64,000 bases of DNA from Sisyra terminalis (taxonomy: Eukaryota; Arthropoda; Insecta; Neuroptera; Sisyridae), in NCBI GenBank assembly GCA_958496175.1, contig OY292274.1, positions 65,978,630 through 66,042,629 of the forward strand, given 5' to 3'. Every line of letters starts with the position of its first letter. Positions within the stretch are counted from its first letter, which is position 1. Position numbers and translations under genes: made by a program. The notes beneath the pieces are model-generated. The model worked only from the letters and a program-made list of their open reading frames with translations, ran no database searches and had not been told where the DNA came from. Below, piece after piece: positions 12,501 to 24,145 of this stretch.

Positions 12501-13251
12501 ATTTCAATTATTTAAGAAAATAATTAAAAATATGTTTTTATTTAAAACAGATTAACAAAGTGCGATAGGAAGGCCTCTTTAGGATCCATTTGTTAAAATT
12601 ATAAATTCGTGGAACAACCAAATCATTTCTTATGTCACGGAATTCGACGATTATTGTTTATTAACGTGAATGCCATAAAATTTAACGTTTATGCGTTTAT
12701 GGCTTTTAATAAAAATAACTATAAAATATCAAATCTTTCTTTTTCAGTAAAAATTAGAAAAGCAAAACAACTTATTTTGAAATATGGAAAGCAAATTCAA
12801 AAGCTTTAGACTTTTAGAGATTAAATAACTTATAAAGCTCCTTCGGGAACTGTAGAATATATGAACAACGTAAACTACACGAAAACACCCAACGGATTTT
12901 TGCTGAAAAGGTTGCATTTCATACACAAAACTTAAAAGCTTCGCTTTATATGAAAATTACACGTTAATATCAAATTACAGAGGTCTACAATAATCTGATT
13001 TCTATGTCTTTAGGTGTTCTGAACACTAAAAGAATACTTAAAAAATTCCAGAACGTCAGGTTATTTAGCAAAACGCAAAAATTTATTATAAAAAATAGAG
13101 TTTTTTGGGCTAACTTGAAGTCCTAAATAAATAGATACAATTTTATTTTGATTACTGTTTTTAAATGTATACAGGCCATAACTTTTTAAATCATTTTTAA
13201 ATCATATCATTACTTTTTAAATAAATAATGCCCTATGTATCGTGATATATG
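9582..13251. other. AT-rich intergenic DNA with decayed repeats
   Basis: 5' flank of the SLC5 gene. No intact gene is seen. 10580-10830 and 12700-12940 resemble each other (both have a CTTTTAAT..., TTTCTTTTT, ...GGATTT(T)...GAAAAG order) and may be a decayed duplication. 12360-12480 is slightly GC-richer but has no readable product. ORFs of 60-75 codons here look random. Confidence 0.4.
10915..11375 (+). repeat. Dispersed 430-460 bp repeat, copy 1
   Basis: Matches 17960-18385 in the same orientation, with the shared core CCATTTTTCAAATGGCAG (itself a small hairpin), GTCTCCGGAAAGTTTAATTG and CAGCATAAAATAAACTT. No TIR or coding sequence was recognised. The two copies flank the SLC5 alternative first exons. 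Confidence 0.75.
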
Positions 13252-14198
13252 CCCATCGTGAAATTTTGTTGGAAGTACCAAAAAAAAATTCTCTGAAAGT
13301 TTGAGCCCTTAATATTAATTTTAAGTCCTTGACCAAGACGTGTGAAGATTTCTCATTGAAAATACATGGAAACTGATTTTTTATTTTTAAATTTCTATAT
13401 CTCAGCAGCATTTTATGGGATCGCTTTTACCGAAGATGGTTTTTTCTCAAAATTAAACGCTCTACAAAAGTGCCCATTGCGACAAAGTCGTAACTCACAC
13501 CGGTGAGGTAGTACGGGCCACTGAACCTGATTTTTCCATAAAATTCGCGTTTTTTTGCATTTATCTCGTAAATAACAAGAGCTACGGAAAAATTATAAAT
13601 CAAAAACTTGTAGAGAATTTGATTTCCTACAAAAAAGGTTCTGTAGACCAAATCGCTAAGATCAATATTAAACGAGATATTAAGCCTTGAATTGATTTTT
13701 CTGTGAAATTTTTGCCGATCATTGATTTAAGGTTTAAATCAATATCTCGTTAATCTCGGCTTAATATCTCGTTCAATATTGATCTTAGCGATTTGGTCTA
13801 CAGAACCTTTTTTGTAGGAAATCAAATTCTCTACAAGTTTTTTATTTATAATTTTTCCGTAGCTCTTGTTATTTACGAGATAAATGCAAAAAAAACGCGA
13901 ATTTTATGGAAAAATCAGGTTCAGTGGCCCGTACTACCTCACCGGTGTGAGTTATGACTTTGTCGCAATGGGCACTTTTGTAGAGCGTTTAATTCTGAGA
14001 AAAAACCATCTTCGGTAAAAGCGATCCCATGAAATGCCGCTGAGATATAGAAATTTAAAAATAAAAAATCAGAGTTTCCATGTATTTTCAATGGGAAATC
14101 TTTACACGTTTTGGTCGAGGACTTAAAATTAATATTAAGGGCTCAAACTTTCAGAGATTTTTTTTTTTTTGGTATTTCCAACAAAATTTCACGATGGG
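13252..14198. repeat. Long palindromic element P3
   Basis: Arms of about 430 bases (13252-13683 and 13770-14198) are near-perfect reverse complements around a loop of about 80 bases centred near 13725. The tips read CCCATCGTGAAATTTTG and its complement. Inside are TCCTACAAAAAAGGTTCTG and GAAAGTTTGAGCCCTTAATA, which resemble text in P2 and P5 although most of the element does not align. No coding function; the ORFs at 13217-13651 are arm readings. Confidence 0.85.
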
Positions 14199-14399
14199 AC
14201 CAAAAAAAAAAAATCACCCTAGTATTCATGTGGTATCCTAAACGTGGCATATTTGCATAGATTCTTCAAGAAGAAGCTTTAACGCAGTTTTGCTTCACAA
14301 TGACGGTTTCTATGCTTCCATTTTTGTCGATTTTTCCGTACATCTCAAGGAAATCTACAAGAATTTGGTATTGGTTCTTTGCAAATTTAAATATAAAGA

Positions 14400-14980
14400 T
14401 CACGGTTGGAAAGTGTACGGTAATTTTACAATCTTAGGCATACTGGCCTGACAACAATCTGGGTCTACCAAATTCCCTTGTTTTTTGTGTCATGGAATGA
14501 TAGAAATTAAGCAAATCATTGGACTAAAAAGTTTTGACCTCCGAAGGAGCTTAAAGTTGGGAAAAAAACGTCCTACATGAAACTTTGGTGCCTTCTCAAA
14601 GTTCTTCTACCACCACTTCACATGAAGCTGGAATTGATGAAGCAATTTGTTAAGTTAGTTGCAAGAGATGGAAATTACTTCAAATTCTTAAAATCAAAGT
14701 TTCCAGGCCTCTCGGAGGCCAAGTTGAAGGAAGATGTTTTCGTTGGACCAGATATTAGACGACTTATGTCTGATCCATGATGGATCCTCATAAATAAGGC
14801 TGGATTGCCTTTAAAGAGATCTTAGAAATATTTTTATTCAAGCTTTAGATTGCCTAAAGAGTTTGAAAGTATATTTTCTTCAATATCATCTGGACTACTT
14901 TCCAGAAAATTCAAGAGATTTGATTGAAGAGCAAGGTGAATGATTTCACTAAGATATTAAGGATTAAGGAGATACTCAGG
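14400..14980 (+). pseudogene. Decayed repeat-borne protein with a PCFLC motif
   Basis: In shifting plus frames one can read STKFPCFLCHGMIEIKQIIG near 14464-14522, then KVLLPPLHMKLELMKQFVKL and FPGLSEAKLKEDVFVGPDIR at 14577-14780. The order (PCFLC, LPPLHxKLxLMKQFVK, FPGLSxxKLKxxxFxGPxIR) belongs to an uncharacterised protein that recurs in many insect and cnidarian genomes and behaves like a repeat. Stops and frameshifts break it. I do not know its function. Confidence 0.5.
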
Positions 14981-15716
14981 AAGATTAAGCATCTTAATGA
15001 TGGCAGATTACCATTCGACGCTTCAGAGAAATCTTCCGGATGCTTCCTATAATGTACCAAAAAGAATTTCACGGATAAATAGAAATATGTTTAGTGCTTA
15101 CTAATGAATATATTTTAGATAAAAAATTAATTTCAGGTACGTAATTTTCAATATTTTCTATACCAAAATAGAAATCATCATCAAACAGCTCTAATTTTTG
15201 TATTTTTGCAAAATTGTGTTATCATGCCACATGCTTTTGCAATCCAAAAATACAGACCCAAATTCTGTATTTCCATTTCCTTGAATTGCCGAATTTACGA
15301 CTGATAATTTTTTATAACCCACGAAAATATACTGAGAAAATGTACTTCAATAATTTGAAAAGTTTTTTCTCAAATTAAAACAAACTTTTGAATCAAAAAA
15401 CAAATCAATACAATTAGAAGATCCAAAACATCTACTTCCACCTCTTTGGGTGGCCAGTGCTAATGCACACAATATAAATTAAAATTTTCTTTTAATTTTT
15501 GGTACTTCCGGTGAAATTCAGTTTAAGTTTTAGGTGTAAAATATATAAAAAAGTAAACTTTTTAGGACAAAGATTTCAGAGATTTTTGTTTTAATTGTCA
15601 TTGACCCATAATATGTTTAGGGATAGATTTGAATTGATTATTGCAAGAAGAATTTATAATATTTTAAAGAAGTTTATCCAAAACACAAAATTAATTTGTT
15701 TGTTTAATACATTTAC

Positions 15717-16155
15717 CTCATTTGTAGAAGTGATATTCAACTCCAAGAAAATCGGCAAGAAAATTTTAAGCGCCAACGGCGAAACGATCAAAAACGCCAA
15801 CACTTCATAAATATATTGGCTCCCGTACAAATATATTTCTGTCGGATATCCCAAAATTGCAATTCCGGATATGTTACTGCAAAAGAAAATGGTAAATATA
15901 TAAGAAGGAGTTTCCCATGTGTTTCTATTTTAAATTTTCCTATTTATTTTAGGGTTTCACTTACGTGACAACCAGGGAAATTGCGACCGGAAAAACACTC
16001 AACGAACGACCGCCGACCAAATAATCGCTGACGGTTTTTGTACGACGAATAAATCCAAAATAAACACCAACCCCGATGCAAATAATTAGCATGAAAATAA
16101 ACACGCAATAGTCGGAAATGGTGAAATTATTTGAGCTAGTAATAGTCGCTTCCAT
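15717..16155 (-). CDS. Second copy of SLC5 exons 1-2 (alternative first exons or truncated paralogue)
   Basis: Exon 1b (15965-16155, ATG at 16155) reads a short tail, TM1 and DYLVGGRSLSVFPVAISLVV. Exon 2b (15717-15876) reads NISGIAILGYPTEIYLYGSQ and continues to LELNITSTNE. Donor (AC|GTAAGT) and acceptor (TTGCAG) are intact, and exon 2b is 160 bases, exactly as exon 2 of the gene at 2785-9580, ending in the same phase at the same residue. No exon 3-13 equivalents are visible between here and 9580 on this strand. Either the pair splices over 9 kb into the body of the downstream gene, giving a transporter with a different N-terminus and first two helices, or it is the stub of a tandem paralogue. 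Absence of stops and splice damage argues for selection or youth. The flank 14980-15716 shows nothing else. Confidence 0.75.
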
Positions 16156-17959
16156 GGTGAAAATGATCGATTATCGTGGTGGTGAACGAAAAACTAAATG
16201 TTTCAGCATTTATTTAGTCAATATGAGGATAAATTAAAAGACAAAGTTCTCTATCATTTTAATTATGTTCGGCCTCGAAATAATTTTGAAAGAATTTCTT
16301 TAAAAAATGTTCTAGGCAATTTCATAGTTTGCAATTTCAACGGATCTACACTTAATGGCTTTCGCGTAACAAAGTTCTATGCTCTTTTGATGGGAAAATC
16401 AACGAAAACTTACGAATTTATTTTCAACTTTCCAACATTGTTATAAATAGAATTATTCAGTCTAAGTTTCGTCAACAATCTGCACTAGCTGGCGATTAAA
16501 TTTTCACTTTTTCCAATTAATTTTGTGTGTTACTTTGTCAAGTAATTATTATGTGACTAGCGAAAAAAAATTGACCTAGAATTAAGAACTGGAGCCAAGG
16601 CATTAGCACAACAATAATCAATATTATTACTCTGAAAAATAAAAATTCATTGGCGTCAATAGTTCTCATGTTACATGCAAATACATAGTTGGAATAATTT
16701 ATATTAATTATTGTGTAAATTCTTATTCGTGACAATTGATTTTTTCCAAAGAATGAGACCACTACATATCTAATTATTGAGTTAAATAATTATTGTGGAA
16801 ATGAGTCACTTATAATATTAAAATTGTGTACTGAAATATATTTAGAATTAAATTCATATAACTTCATATTAAACAAAAACCTTCCTCCACAACATCAAGG
16901 CAAAATTGAAATGCTATTTTTAACTTTCAATCAATATCAACGTATGATTCCATGATAATTAGCCCTTTTAATATTGATTCCATGAATAATAAATTCCTCC
17001 AATTATGTGGATAAAATTAATTTAAAAATGCTACAATTTTCTTAATATTAAATCTATATACAATTACCGAAAAATAAAAGCTATTAATGCTTTGATTCCA
17101 TGAAAAATATCACTACAAATAGTTTGATCGGTATTAAAAGAAATAATTTACAATTGTGATTGGTGGTTGTTCCACATCCACTTTATATACTTGTCTTATT
17201 TTGCTTCAGAAAATTTAAATTTCTTGGTCTAAATTTAAATATTAAAAATGTATTCTTTTGTATAAAAAACAATGAGACATTAAAAGCTGGCATACAAGAT
17301 GACTAAAGATTAATTATGCAAAATTGATTGGTATGAATATAAATAAATAAAACTTCAAAGTTCTGTAATTTTTATGTAATTTAAAAGCTCAGTCATTACT
17401 ATGGCCATAGAGTGTAATGAACTGTTTGTAAAAATTATTCTGAATTAAAAAAAAAAAAACTTACCAATTTTCAGTTCAAAAGGTTTCAATGGTTCAAGCT
17501 ACTGTGCAGTATGGCATTTTACTAAGTCCAGTCTGCACTAAAGTCGGTTTATTAACATAAATATTTTATTGTATAATAAAATTACTAATTGAAACGAAAA
17601 TTGGATAGCAAAGCTTAATACTAATCACATATTTGTTGAAAAAGATTTCAACGTCTAATACACTGACTTTGTACTCAGTTTGTACTCTACTTATGAGTAT
17701 ATTTGCAAGTGTGGTGTTTTAAATTTGATAAGCCAGATTGTTCGATTTTTTTATAAATGATAAAGTATTATTGTTAATTATAATTACCCGATGATAAAAA
17801 AAAAATAAATTGTATACCACACCATAAGATACAATTAAAAATATTGAAATACTAATGAATCTTTAACTCATAAAAATTTTCACAACAAATGTGCGTCTAT
17901 CGAATTAAAATATTCGAATTTTATTAAAATTTCTTGCTCAATATTATTTGTTTTCATGA
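16156..17959. other. AT-rich intergenic DNA
   Basis: Upstream of the alternative SLC5 first exons, so a promoter is expected close to 16156-16300, but no clear core element was recognised. The rest is very AT-rich, with no gene, tandem repeat or TIR that I can support. Confidence 0.35.
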
Positions 17960-18385
17960 TTCTTTTATTACAAGTTCCTTACAATCGCAAAATAAGCTTT
18001 AGTCTTTTCCTGGCTGCCATTTTTCAAATGGCAGCTAGGACAATTTTAATGAAAAAGGCAGTCTCCGGAAAGTTTAATTGCCAAGCTATTTTTAAAGATA
18101 TCAAAATAATTTAAACACCAGTACGTTCAGCATAAAATAAACTTTATGTATACATATTTTTAATTTCGTACTATGAAAGAAAATTAGTTAATTTCTCTTA
18201 CAAAAACCTCAAAAAAAAAATTAAAATTGTTACTTTTTAAGACAATGAAATTTTATGAATGAATATAGATTCACTAATGATATTTTGTTTTTGTGTTGAA
18301 TACCATTATGACAATCTACAGTATAAGTTTTGGTCTTGAGAATACATCCCTTTTTTTTCTAAAGTCTTGGAAAAATGGCCGAAAA
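17960..18385 (+). repeat. Dispersed 430-460 bp repeat, copy 2
   Basis: Same-strand partner of 10915-11375, about 85% alike by eye, with several short indels. Confidence 0.75.
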
Positions 18386-18664
18386 TGCTTCCAATTATGT
18401 AAACATGTTCATGTAAAAAAAAATTGTAATTTGACCCCAAATTAGCCCTTTAAAATATGAGTTTGTACTGAATGTAGACTCTTTAATCGTCTATATAAAA
18501 TTAAATCACAATCTATGTTTTTTAGTCCATTTACATTTTCAATCGGTGAAAATCATAAGATCTTTTTTACTATAATTATTTACCGTCGTCTTATAACAAC
18601 TAAAGTCTTTAGCGACTCTAGGGTTAATAAAAATCCATAATTGAGAAATTTTAAAAATTTACTC

Positions 18665-18715
18665 GATACGAGGATCGAACCGAACACCTAGACCACTTGG
18701 CCACCAGAAGGTCAT
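18665..18715 (-). repeat. tRNA-derived fragment (SINE or tRNA pseudogene)
   Basis: On the minus strand TGGCCAAGTGGTCTAGGTG (A-box-like, as in Leu/Ser tRNAs) is followed at once by GGTTCGATCC (B-box-like). The anticodon arm is missing, so this cannot be a working tRNA; it is a SINE head or a deleted tRNA copy. The flanks 18386-18664 and 18716-19981 hold no gene; ACCGGTTGAAAAAGATTGGG near 19875 looks like one end of an old hAT element. Confidence 0.45.
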
Positions 18716-19981
18716 AAGATCTTTGTATATAAAATTTTTATCAGTTTCGGAAAAAGTTTTTAAGTAATAAAATTAAAAAAATTATATAATTAATGGAAAA
18801 GATATTACTTTTGTATGGAAAGACGTCATAGCAGGACGGAAAATTTTTGATAACAAAAATCATACATTATATAACTTTTTATTGTACCCTGGGGCGACCA
18901 ATTGTCTAAATTCTTGGTTTGGAAAACAACTTATGTTAGCTGGAGGGTATTTCACGATCGTTTGAATAAGTGGAGAAAAAACATTTGTATATTTTTGATT
19001 TGGATAAGTTTATGTAATTTTTTTTGACGCCTGTGTTTCCCAATTCTTGATTCTTAAGGTCAAAATAATTCAATTTTATCAGTAAATTTTCAATTTAAAT
19101 TTTGATATTCTTGATTTGAGTTTCCAAATGTGGATTTCTCATACTTGTAGATATACTGAATACCTATACTTATAGATTTGAAGGAATTGATCTTAATGGA
19201 ATTAAGTAATGATTATTTTAAACGGGGGGTTAATTTAAAAAGAAATAATAATACGCTAATAAGTTTAAATTTAAATTTCAAGCGAAACGAGGTCAATTAT
19301 TTTTACAAATGTTTTTTTATCAAAACTTATTTTAACTTTATTTGTACATAATTATGCTAAAAATATTTTTCAAAGCAAGATAGTTACAGAAAAATGTGGA
19401 CTAATATTTATCATATTTTTTATAATCATCAACTAAATTACTGTTGAGGTGGTTATTCAGAAGCTATGTATGCAATAAATTTTCATTGAAAAATTTAGAC
19501 AATAAGTTAGTTTTTGGTACAAGCAACCCTACCTAACGTTTGACTTTCTAAAGCCGGTACTGGAATGGTTCAATAAATTAAATAATAGAAAATACCAAAA
19601 CTATAACCTTTGGGCAATATATTGCCTGTTTTTTGGTCAAAAAGTTAATCAGCATTTCAAGTGTATCTAGTTTTAATATTTGTTCCTGCCTAGGATTATA
19701 GTCTCTTATTCCGAAGGACATGGTTTAGCAGGTCGTCATCACAACTGTTGCGGGATGTAGTTAATAAATTAACGATAATTAATCTATGAGTCAATTAAAA
19801 CATCATTCATTCAACGTTTCTAAGAATAAAAATCGGTTATAATAATTAACTTTAAGTCCTGTAAGTCCACCACCGGTTGAAAAAGATTGGGAACCCCAGA
19901 TAAAAAGAGTAGTTTTTTTAATAGAAGAAATACAGTTTATACCGGATCACTATTCTTGACCTATATCTGAATATAGTAAAG

Positions 19982-20834
19982 ATGCCACGAATATTTGGCC
20001 ACTATTCGGTATTCGACCTATTCGGCTTTTTGATATCCAGTATTCGGCCGAATACCGAATACCAAATCATCAAAAAAAAAAAACATATTTTACTCAAAAA
20101 TATATATAAAGAATCGGAAAGCAATGTCGTTTTCTTAACATAAAATTAAAACCCAAATTTTTTACACAAGCTTTAATTTCCAAGCATATAATACCGAATT
20201 TGTATTCCTATCGGAATTTATTTAACCATTTTAGTATAGAGCTTAGAATAATAAATATTTTTAATCTTTTGTGAGTTAACTAGTCACGCTAATCAGCAAA
20301 TGTCTTTAGATACGACTTTGAAATTATTTATAAACTGATAAATGGCAATTGAATGTCGATGGGTTCAGTAATGTCATTACTTTCCGATCTTCTTAATATT
20401 TATTTTAATCATAAATTTCTACGCTTATTACTAAATAAAAATCAATCTGTGATACGTTGTGATGGGTAAAAACTAGAAATGAAACTAATATTCGAAAACT
20501 ATTCGGTGTTCTACTATTCACACCGGACAGTAAATTAAAAAAGGCATAATATTACTCAAAAAGGCTTTTATTTCACCAATAGGTTTTAACTTATAAATTG
20601 ATTTTACCATAGCATATTAATACTTAAAATGTATCAGTGGGAAGTTATAGTGGGAAGGGATAGTAAACGATTTCGCTTTTCCTCATAAATTATAAAGTTA
20701 AATTATAAATTATAAAGTAGATTTAAACTTTAAACCTCATTTACTAATGGTACTAAGTATCGCCGAATATTCGGCGCTTCGGCCAAGAAACTTCCCGAAT
20801 ATTCAGTATTCGGCCAAATCATTATTCGTGGCAT
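19982..20834. repeat. TIR element with CGAATATTCGG-rich ends
   Basis: The left end ATGCCACGAATATTTGGCC and right end TTCGGCCAAATCATTATTCG followed by TGGCAT are inverted partners. Both ends are dense in GAATA/TTCGG palindromes. The 850 bp interior is AT-rich and non-coding. Style is hAT-like; no clean target duplication was found. Confidence 0.6.
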
Positions 20835-20854
20835 TTCTACAATATAGTCTAGAC

Positions 20855-21429
20855 CAGGCCTGTCCAACATATGGCCCGCAAAGGCTCTTCATTCAGCTTG
20901 CAAACTTGTTAAATTTTAAGACATTTATATCTAACTACAGTATAATCTCACTAATCCGGCACTTCGATAAATCGGCACGTCCAATAATCCGGCACCTTCA
21001 GCCCACGTCTCCCTCGCCCCTATACATTTATTCCCACGGTGAAATGCTTTATTTTATTCATTACCTATGACTTTTCGCTATAATCCAGTAATCCGAACAT
21101 TCCAATAATCCGACATCCTCCGGTTTTTAATAGTGCCATGTGTGAATCATCACAAAGCAGTTACGGAGTGATCCAAACTACTTGATGACCACTGATGAAG
21201 ATTGCTTGGCAATCGAAATACGTATCTGGGCAATACGTCACGAATATTTTTGTTTGAACTTTTGTTCAAATTTATGTTAATAAATTGGACTGCAATATAT
21301 TTTATATATTGTATACACAGTATAACTGTTCAAAGTCAGCGAAAAAATCTTATTTTGAGATTACACTGTATTGCTATTGATTTACTAGTAGACATTTCCT
21401 TTGGTCTTATAGCATGTTAGACATCCCAG
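20855..21429. mobile_element. hAT-like MITE with 8-bp target duplication
   Basis: TIRs CAGGCCTGTCCAACAT and (complement of the right end) CTGGGATGTCTAACAT are flanked on both sides by the 8-base direct repeat GTCTAGAC (20847-20854 and 21430-21437). The left end continues ATGGCCCGC, a hAT hallmark. A pogo-like element occupies most of its inside. Confidence 0.85.
20938..21368. mobile_element. pogo/Tigger-like MITE nested in the hAT element
   Basis: CAGTATAATCTCACTAATCC at the left and GAGATTACACTG at the right are TIRs flanked by TA on both sides (20936-20937, 21369-21370). The ATAATCCGGCAC text repeated in the left end is typical of Tigger/pogo ends. No transposase is present. Confidence 0.8.
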
Positions 21430-21437
21430 GTCTAGAC

Positions 21438-23131
21438 CTAGAAGATGATTATCTTCTAGACCAAATTTTACACTCATAAAACATGGCAAAATAGTGAAAC
21501 TTTTTTATACTAATTTTTTTTTCAACTTTATTAAAGAAAACGAATTCTTGTTATGTCTTAAGTTTTTCATACCAAACCTTGACAAAGGAATTAAAAAAAA
21601 TAATATAAATATCAGTTTTATAATACTGCTTTATTAATATTTTTCATATTTGAAATACATCATATCGATTTATGTATACACTATAGATATATACAGACAA
21701 TTTGATAATTCAAAACCATTACATATTTCGGTTATTGATATAGTCTAACTCAAAAAGAATTTCTCAAATTTTACTTTTCGATCCCAAAACATTCAAAAAC
21801 AATCCAACACACAGACAGTAAAGATTTGGAAGTATTTTGTACTAATTTCATAAATGGATTTTCTTATCATCGATTAATATAATACCTAATTTACATTTAT
21901 ATATATATTTATAGTTTTAATATAGTCTTATTTAAACTCTAAACTTTATAAAAATTACCTTCGCACATATTCGTCAAATAAAATCTAACTAATCTCAACA
22001 GAATCTATCACTTAATAAAATTTGAGGCAATTGAACTATCAACTAATTGGAGCAATGAAATGTCTTAAACTAAAACAAACAATTACAAAATAAATCATCG
22101 AGAAACCTTTTACAATTAAAATATCACAGGTAAAATGTTTCTTAATTGGAACAAACTGATCCAAAGTAAAAAATAAACGGAAAATATTGCAATTTTCAAA
22201 AAAAATCATCGTTTCAATTAAATTTTCTGCATCAAAAATTAGATCAGTCGAAAATTGGCACATACAAAGTATTTTATCTTATTTTAAACATTAACCATAT
22301 TATTATTTATTTTTTTTTATTTAAATTTAACATTCATTTCATTTTTCAAATTCATTAAATCTATGAGTCAACTTAAATGTAACACATGAAACTTTCAAAA
22401 TTTGTTCCATTGCATTTACAATTACAATTTATAATCGTTTTTTTTGTTTTCATTAATTTCATAAAATTGTCTTTCATTGAAAATATCGCAATTATTTACA
22501 CTACAACATTGAGAAAAATGTTTTATCTACTAGAGAAATACATGTATTCATTTAAAAGAAAATAGATCTTAAAGCAGTCGAACATTGTGATCTTTTTATA
22601 AAAATATTTTCCAATATTAATATTTCAAGACCCTAAAAATATTTCACATTAAAAACAAATACAGAGGAATTGTGCTTTAAATTGTTTTGTACCAGGTTTT
22701 TATACTTAATAGTTAAAAAAAATACATTTTTTGCGGTTCCTCTGCTTTACAAATAAAAGTTATAACAACTGCCTTAAAATCAAATACATCATGTCATGGA
22801 AAAGTTTGAATTTTTTGGTGTAACATCAAATAAAACTTAAAAAGAAAAAAAAATATAAAATAGTTTCTTAAATCATTTACATCATAAAAAATAATTTTAA
22901 CTTAAACTAACAATCATATATCAGTCTTGCATATTAGACGAAACCATCAAGGCTAATAAAGTAATCTAAAGTGAGTTTTTTTAATATAAAAAAGTTAAAG
23001 CTTTCAATTAAAAATAACAAGTAAAATTGAAAATAATAACTAAAAAATTCAGAATAAAATTTCCAACAGCTAAAACCTTATCTTTTATAAAGAAAATACC
23101 AAAGAGGAAATTTACTGGAATGAAGAGGTAA
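21438..23131. other. AT-rich DNA downstream of the VWC membrane-protein gene
   Basis: 1.7 kb of very AT-rich sequence with little repeat structure. It could include a long 3' UTR of the minus-strand gene whose stop is at 24146, interrupted by the hAT remnant at 23132-23833, but no decisive poly(A) site was seen. Confidence 0.3.
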
Positions 23132-23833
23132 CAGTGGCGTAGCTAGGTAACCAAGGGCCCTGGGGCAAATTAAAAAATTTGCAGTGGGACCCCACTGCTA
23201 TGTAAACTGATTAGGTTTTATCCAAATAAAAATATGAAATATACAAATATTTTAAAAATGCTAAGCTACTTAAGCTCTTTGTTTGTGCACTGCAGGGCAG
23301 GTAATAAAAATATTAAACAGTAACAACATTAATTACAATTAATACTTGGTGTAGGTTTGGCTAATAAAACGAAATAGAGAAGATTCAAGGGTTTATTATA
23401 TAAAGCTCGGCCCTACCAACTGACTAAATAACAATTCTATTTGCAATTTTTCCCAGCTTTAGTTTTCGCAAAAGTATCAATGACTTCGTTTAAATCCAGG
23501 CTTGAGAGGGTTTGGTTTTCAATTGCTATTAGCGATAAATGTTGGAGTCGAGTTTGGCCCATATTATTTCTCAGATAATTTTTTATTATTTTAAATTAGT
23601 TAAATGACCCTTCAACTGCTGCAGAAGTGACAGGAATTGTAAAGAATAATAACATTGCTGTAAATATTTCCGTTAGGTCGGATTCTAGCACTCCATATTT
23701 GCTCATTATTTCCTTACATAATTGGTGAACTTCCAACTAAATTTCCAAAAGTTTAGTTCGATAGAGATTTCTGGTAAGGATTCAAGGGCCTCGGGGCACT
23801 GCCCCGCCTAGCTCCTAGGTAGCTACGCCACTG
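23132..23833 (-). mobile_element. hAT element remnant with transposase C-terminus
   Basis: The ends CAGTGGCGTAGCTAGG and GTAGCTACGCCACTG form the TIRs. On the minus strand 23440-23750 one reads CKEIMSKYGVLESDLTEIFT, then FFTIPVTSAAVEGSFN, a stop, and KNYLRNNMGQTRLQHLSLIA. This is the hAT dimerisation domain of the ZMYM1/Zaphod-like branch. The stop after SFN and the short length show it is dead. Confidence 0.8.
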
Positions 23834-24145
23834 ATACGTAGTACGTAATTTTTTCCTTAATCCTATTCTCTATTTGATTTAGATACCTTTCCTTTTTGCA
23901 AAAAAATAATAAAAAATTTGCACCAATTTGCAATTAAAATATTAAACTTAAATATTCAAAATCTAAGCCTTCAGATTCACTCCACACTTCTCCAAATTAT
24001 TAAAATAATTTTCTTAAAAAATATGTGTAAAAAATTCAATCTAATCCTAGGCCTTGTAGTAACTCGCTCAAAACTCTCCGGTTCCATTATAAAACTCAAC
24101 TAATTGTAAATTAAAATTGAACTTTTCTTTTCTTTTCATCCTGTC

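Noticed and set aside
13217..13651. Minus-strand ORFs of 64 and 74 codons
   Set aside because: Readings of one arm of P3; no domain, and the other arm gives the same text inverted.
18665..18715. Functional tRNA gene on the minus strand
   Set aside because: Anticodon arm deleted; A and B boxes are nearly adjacent.
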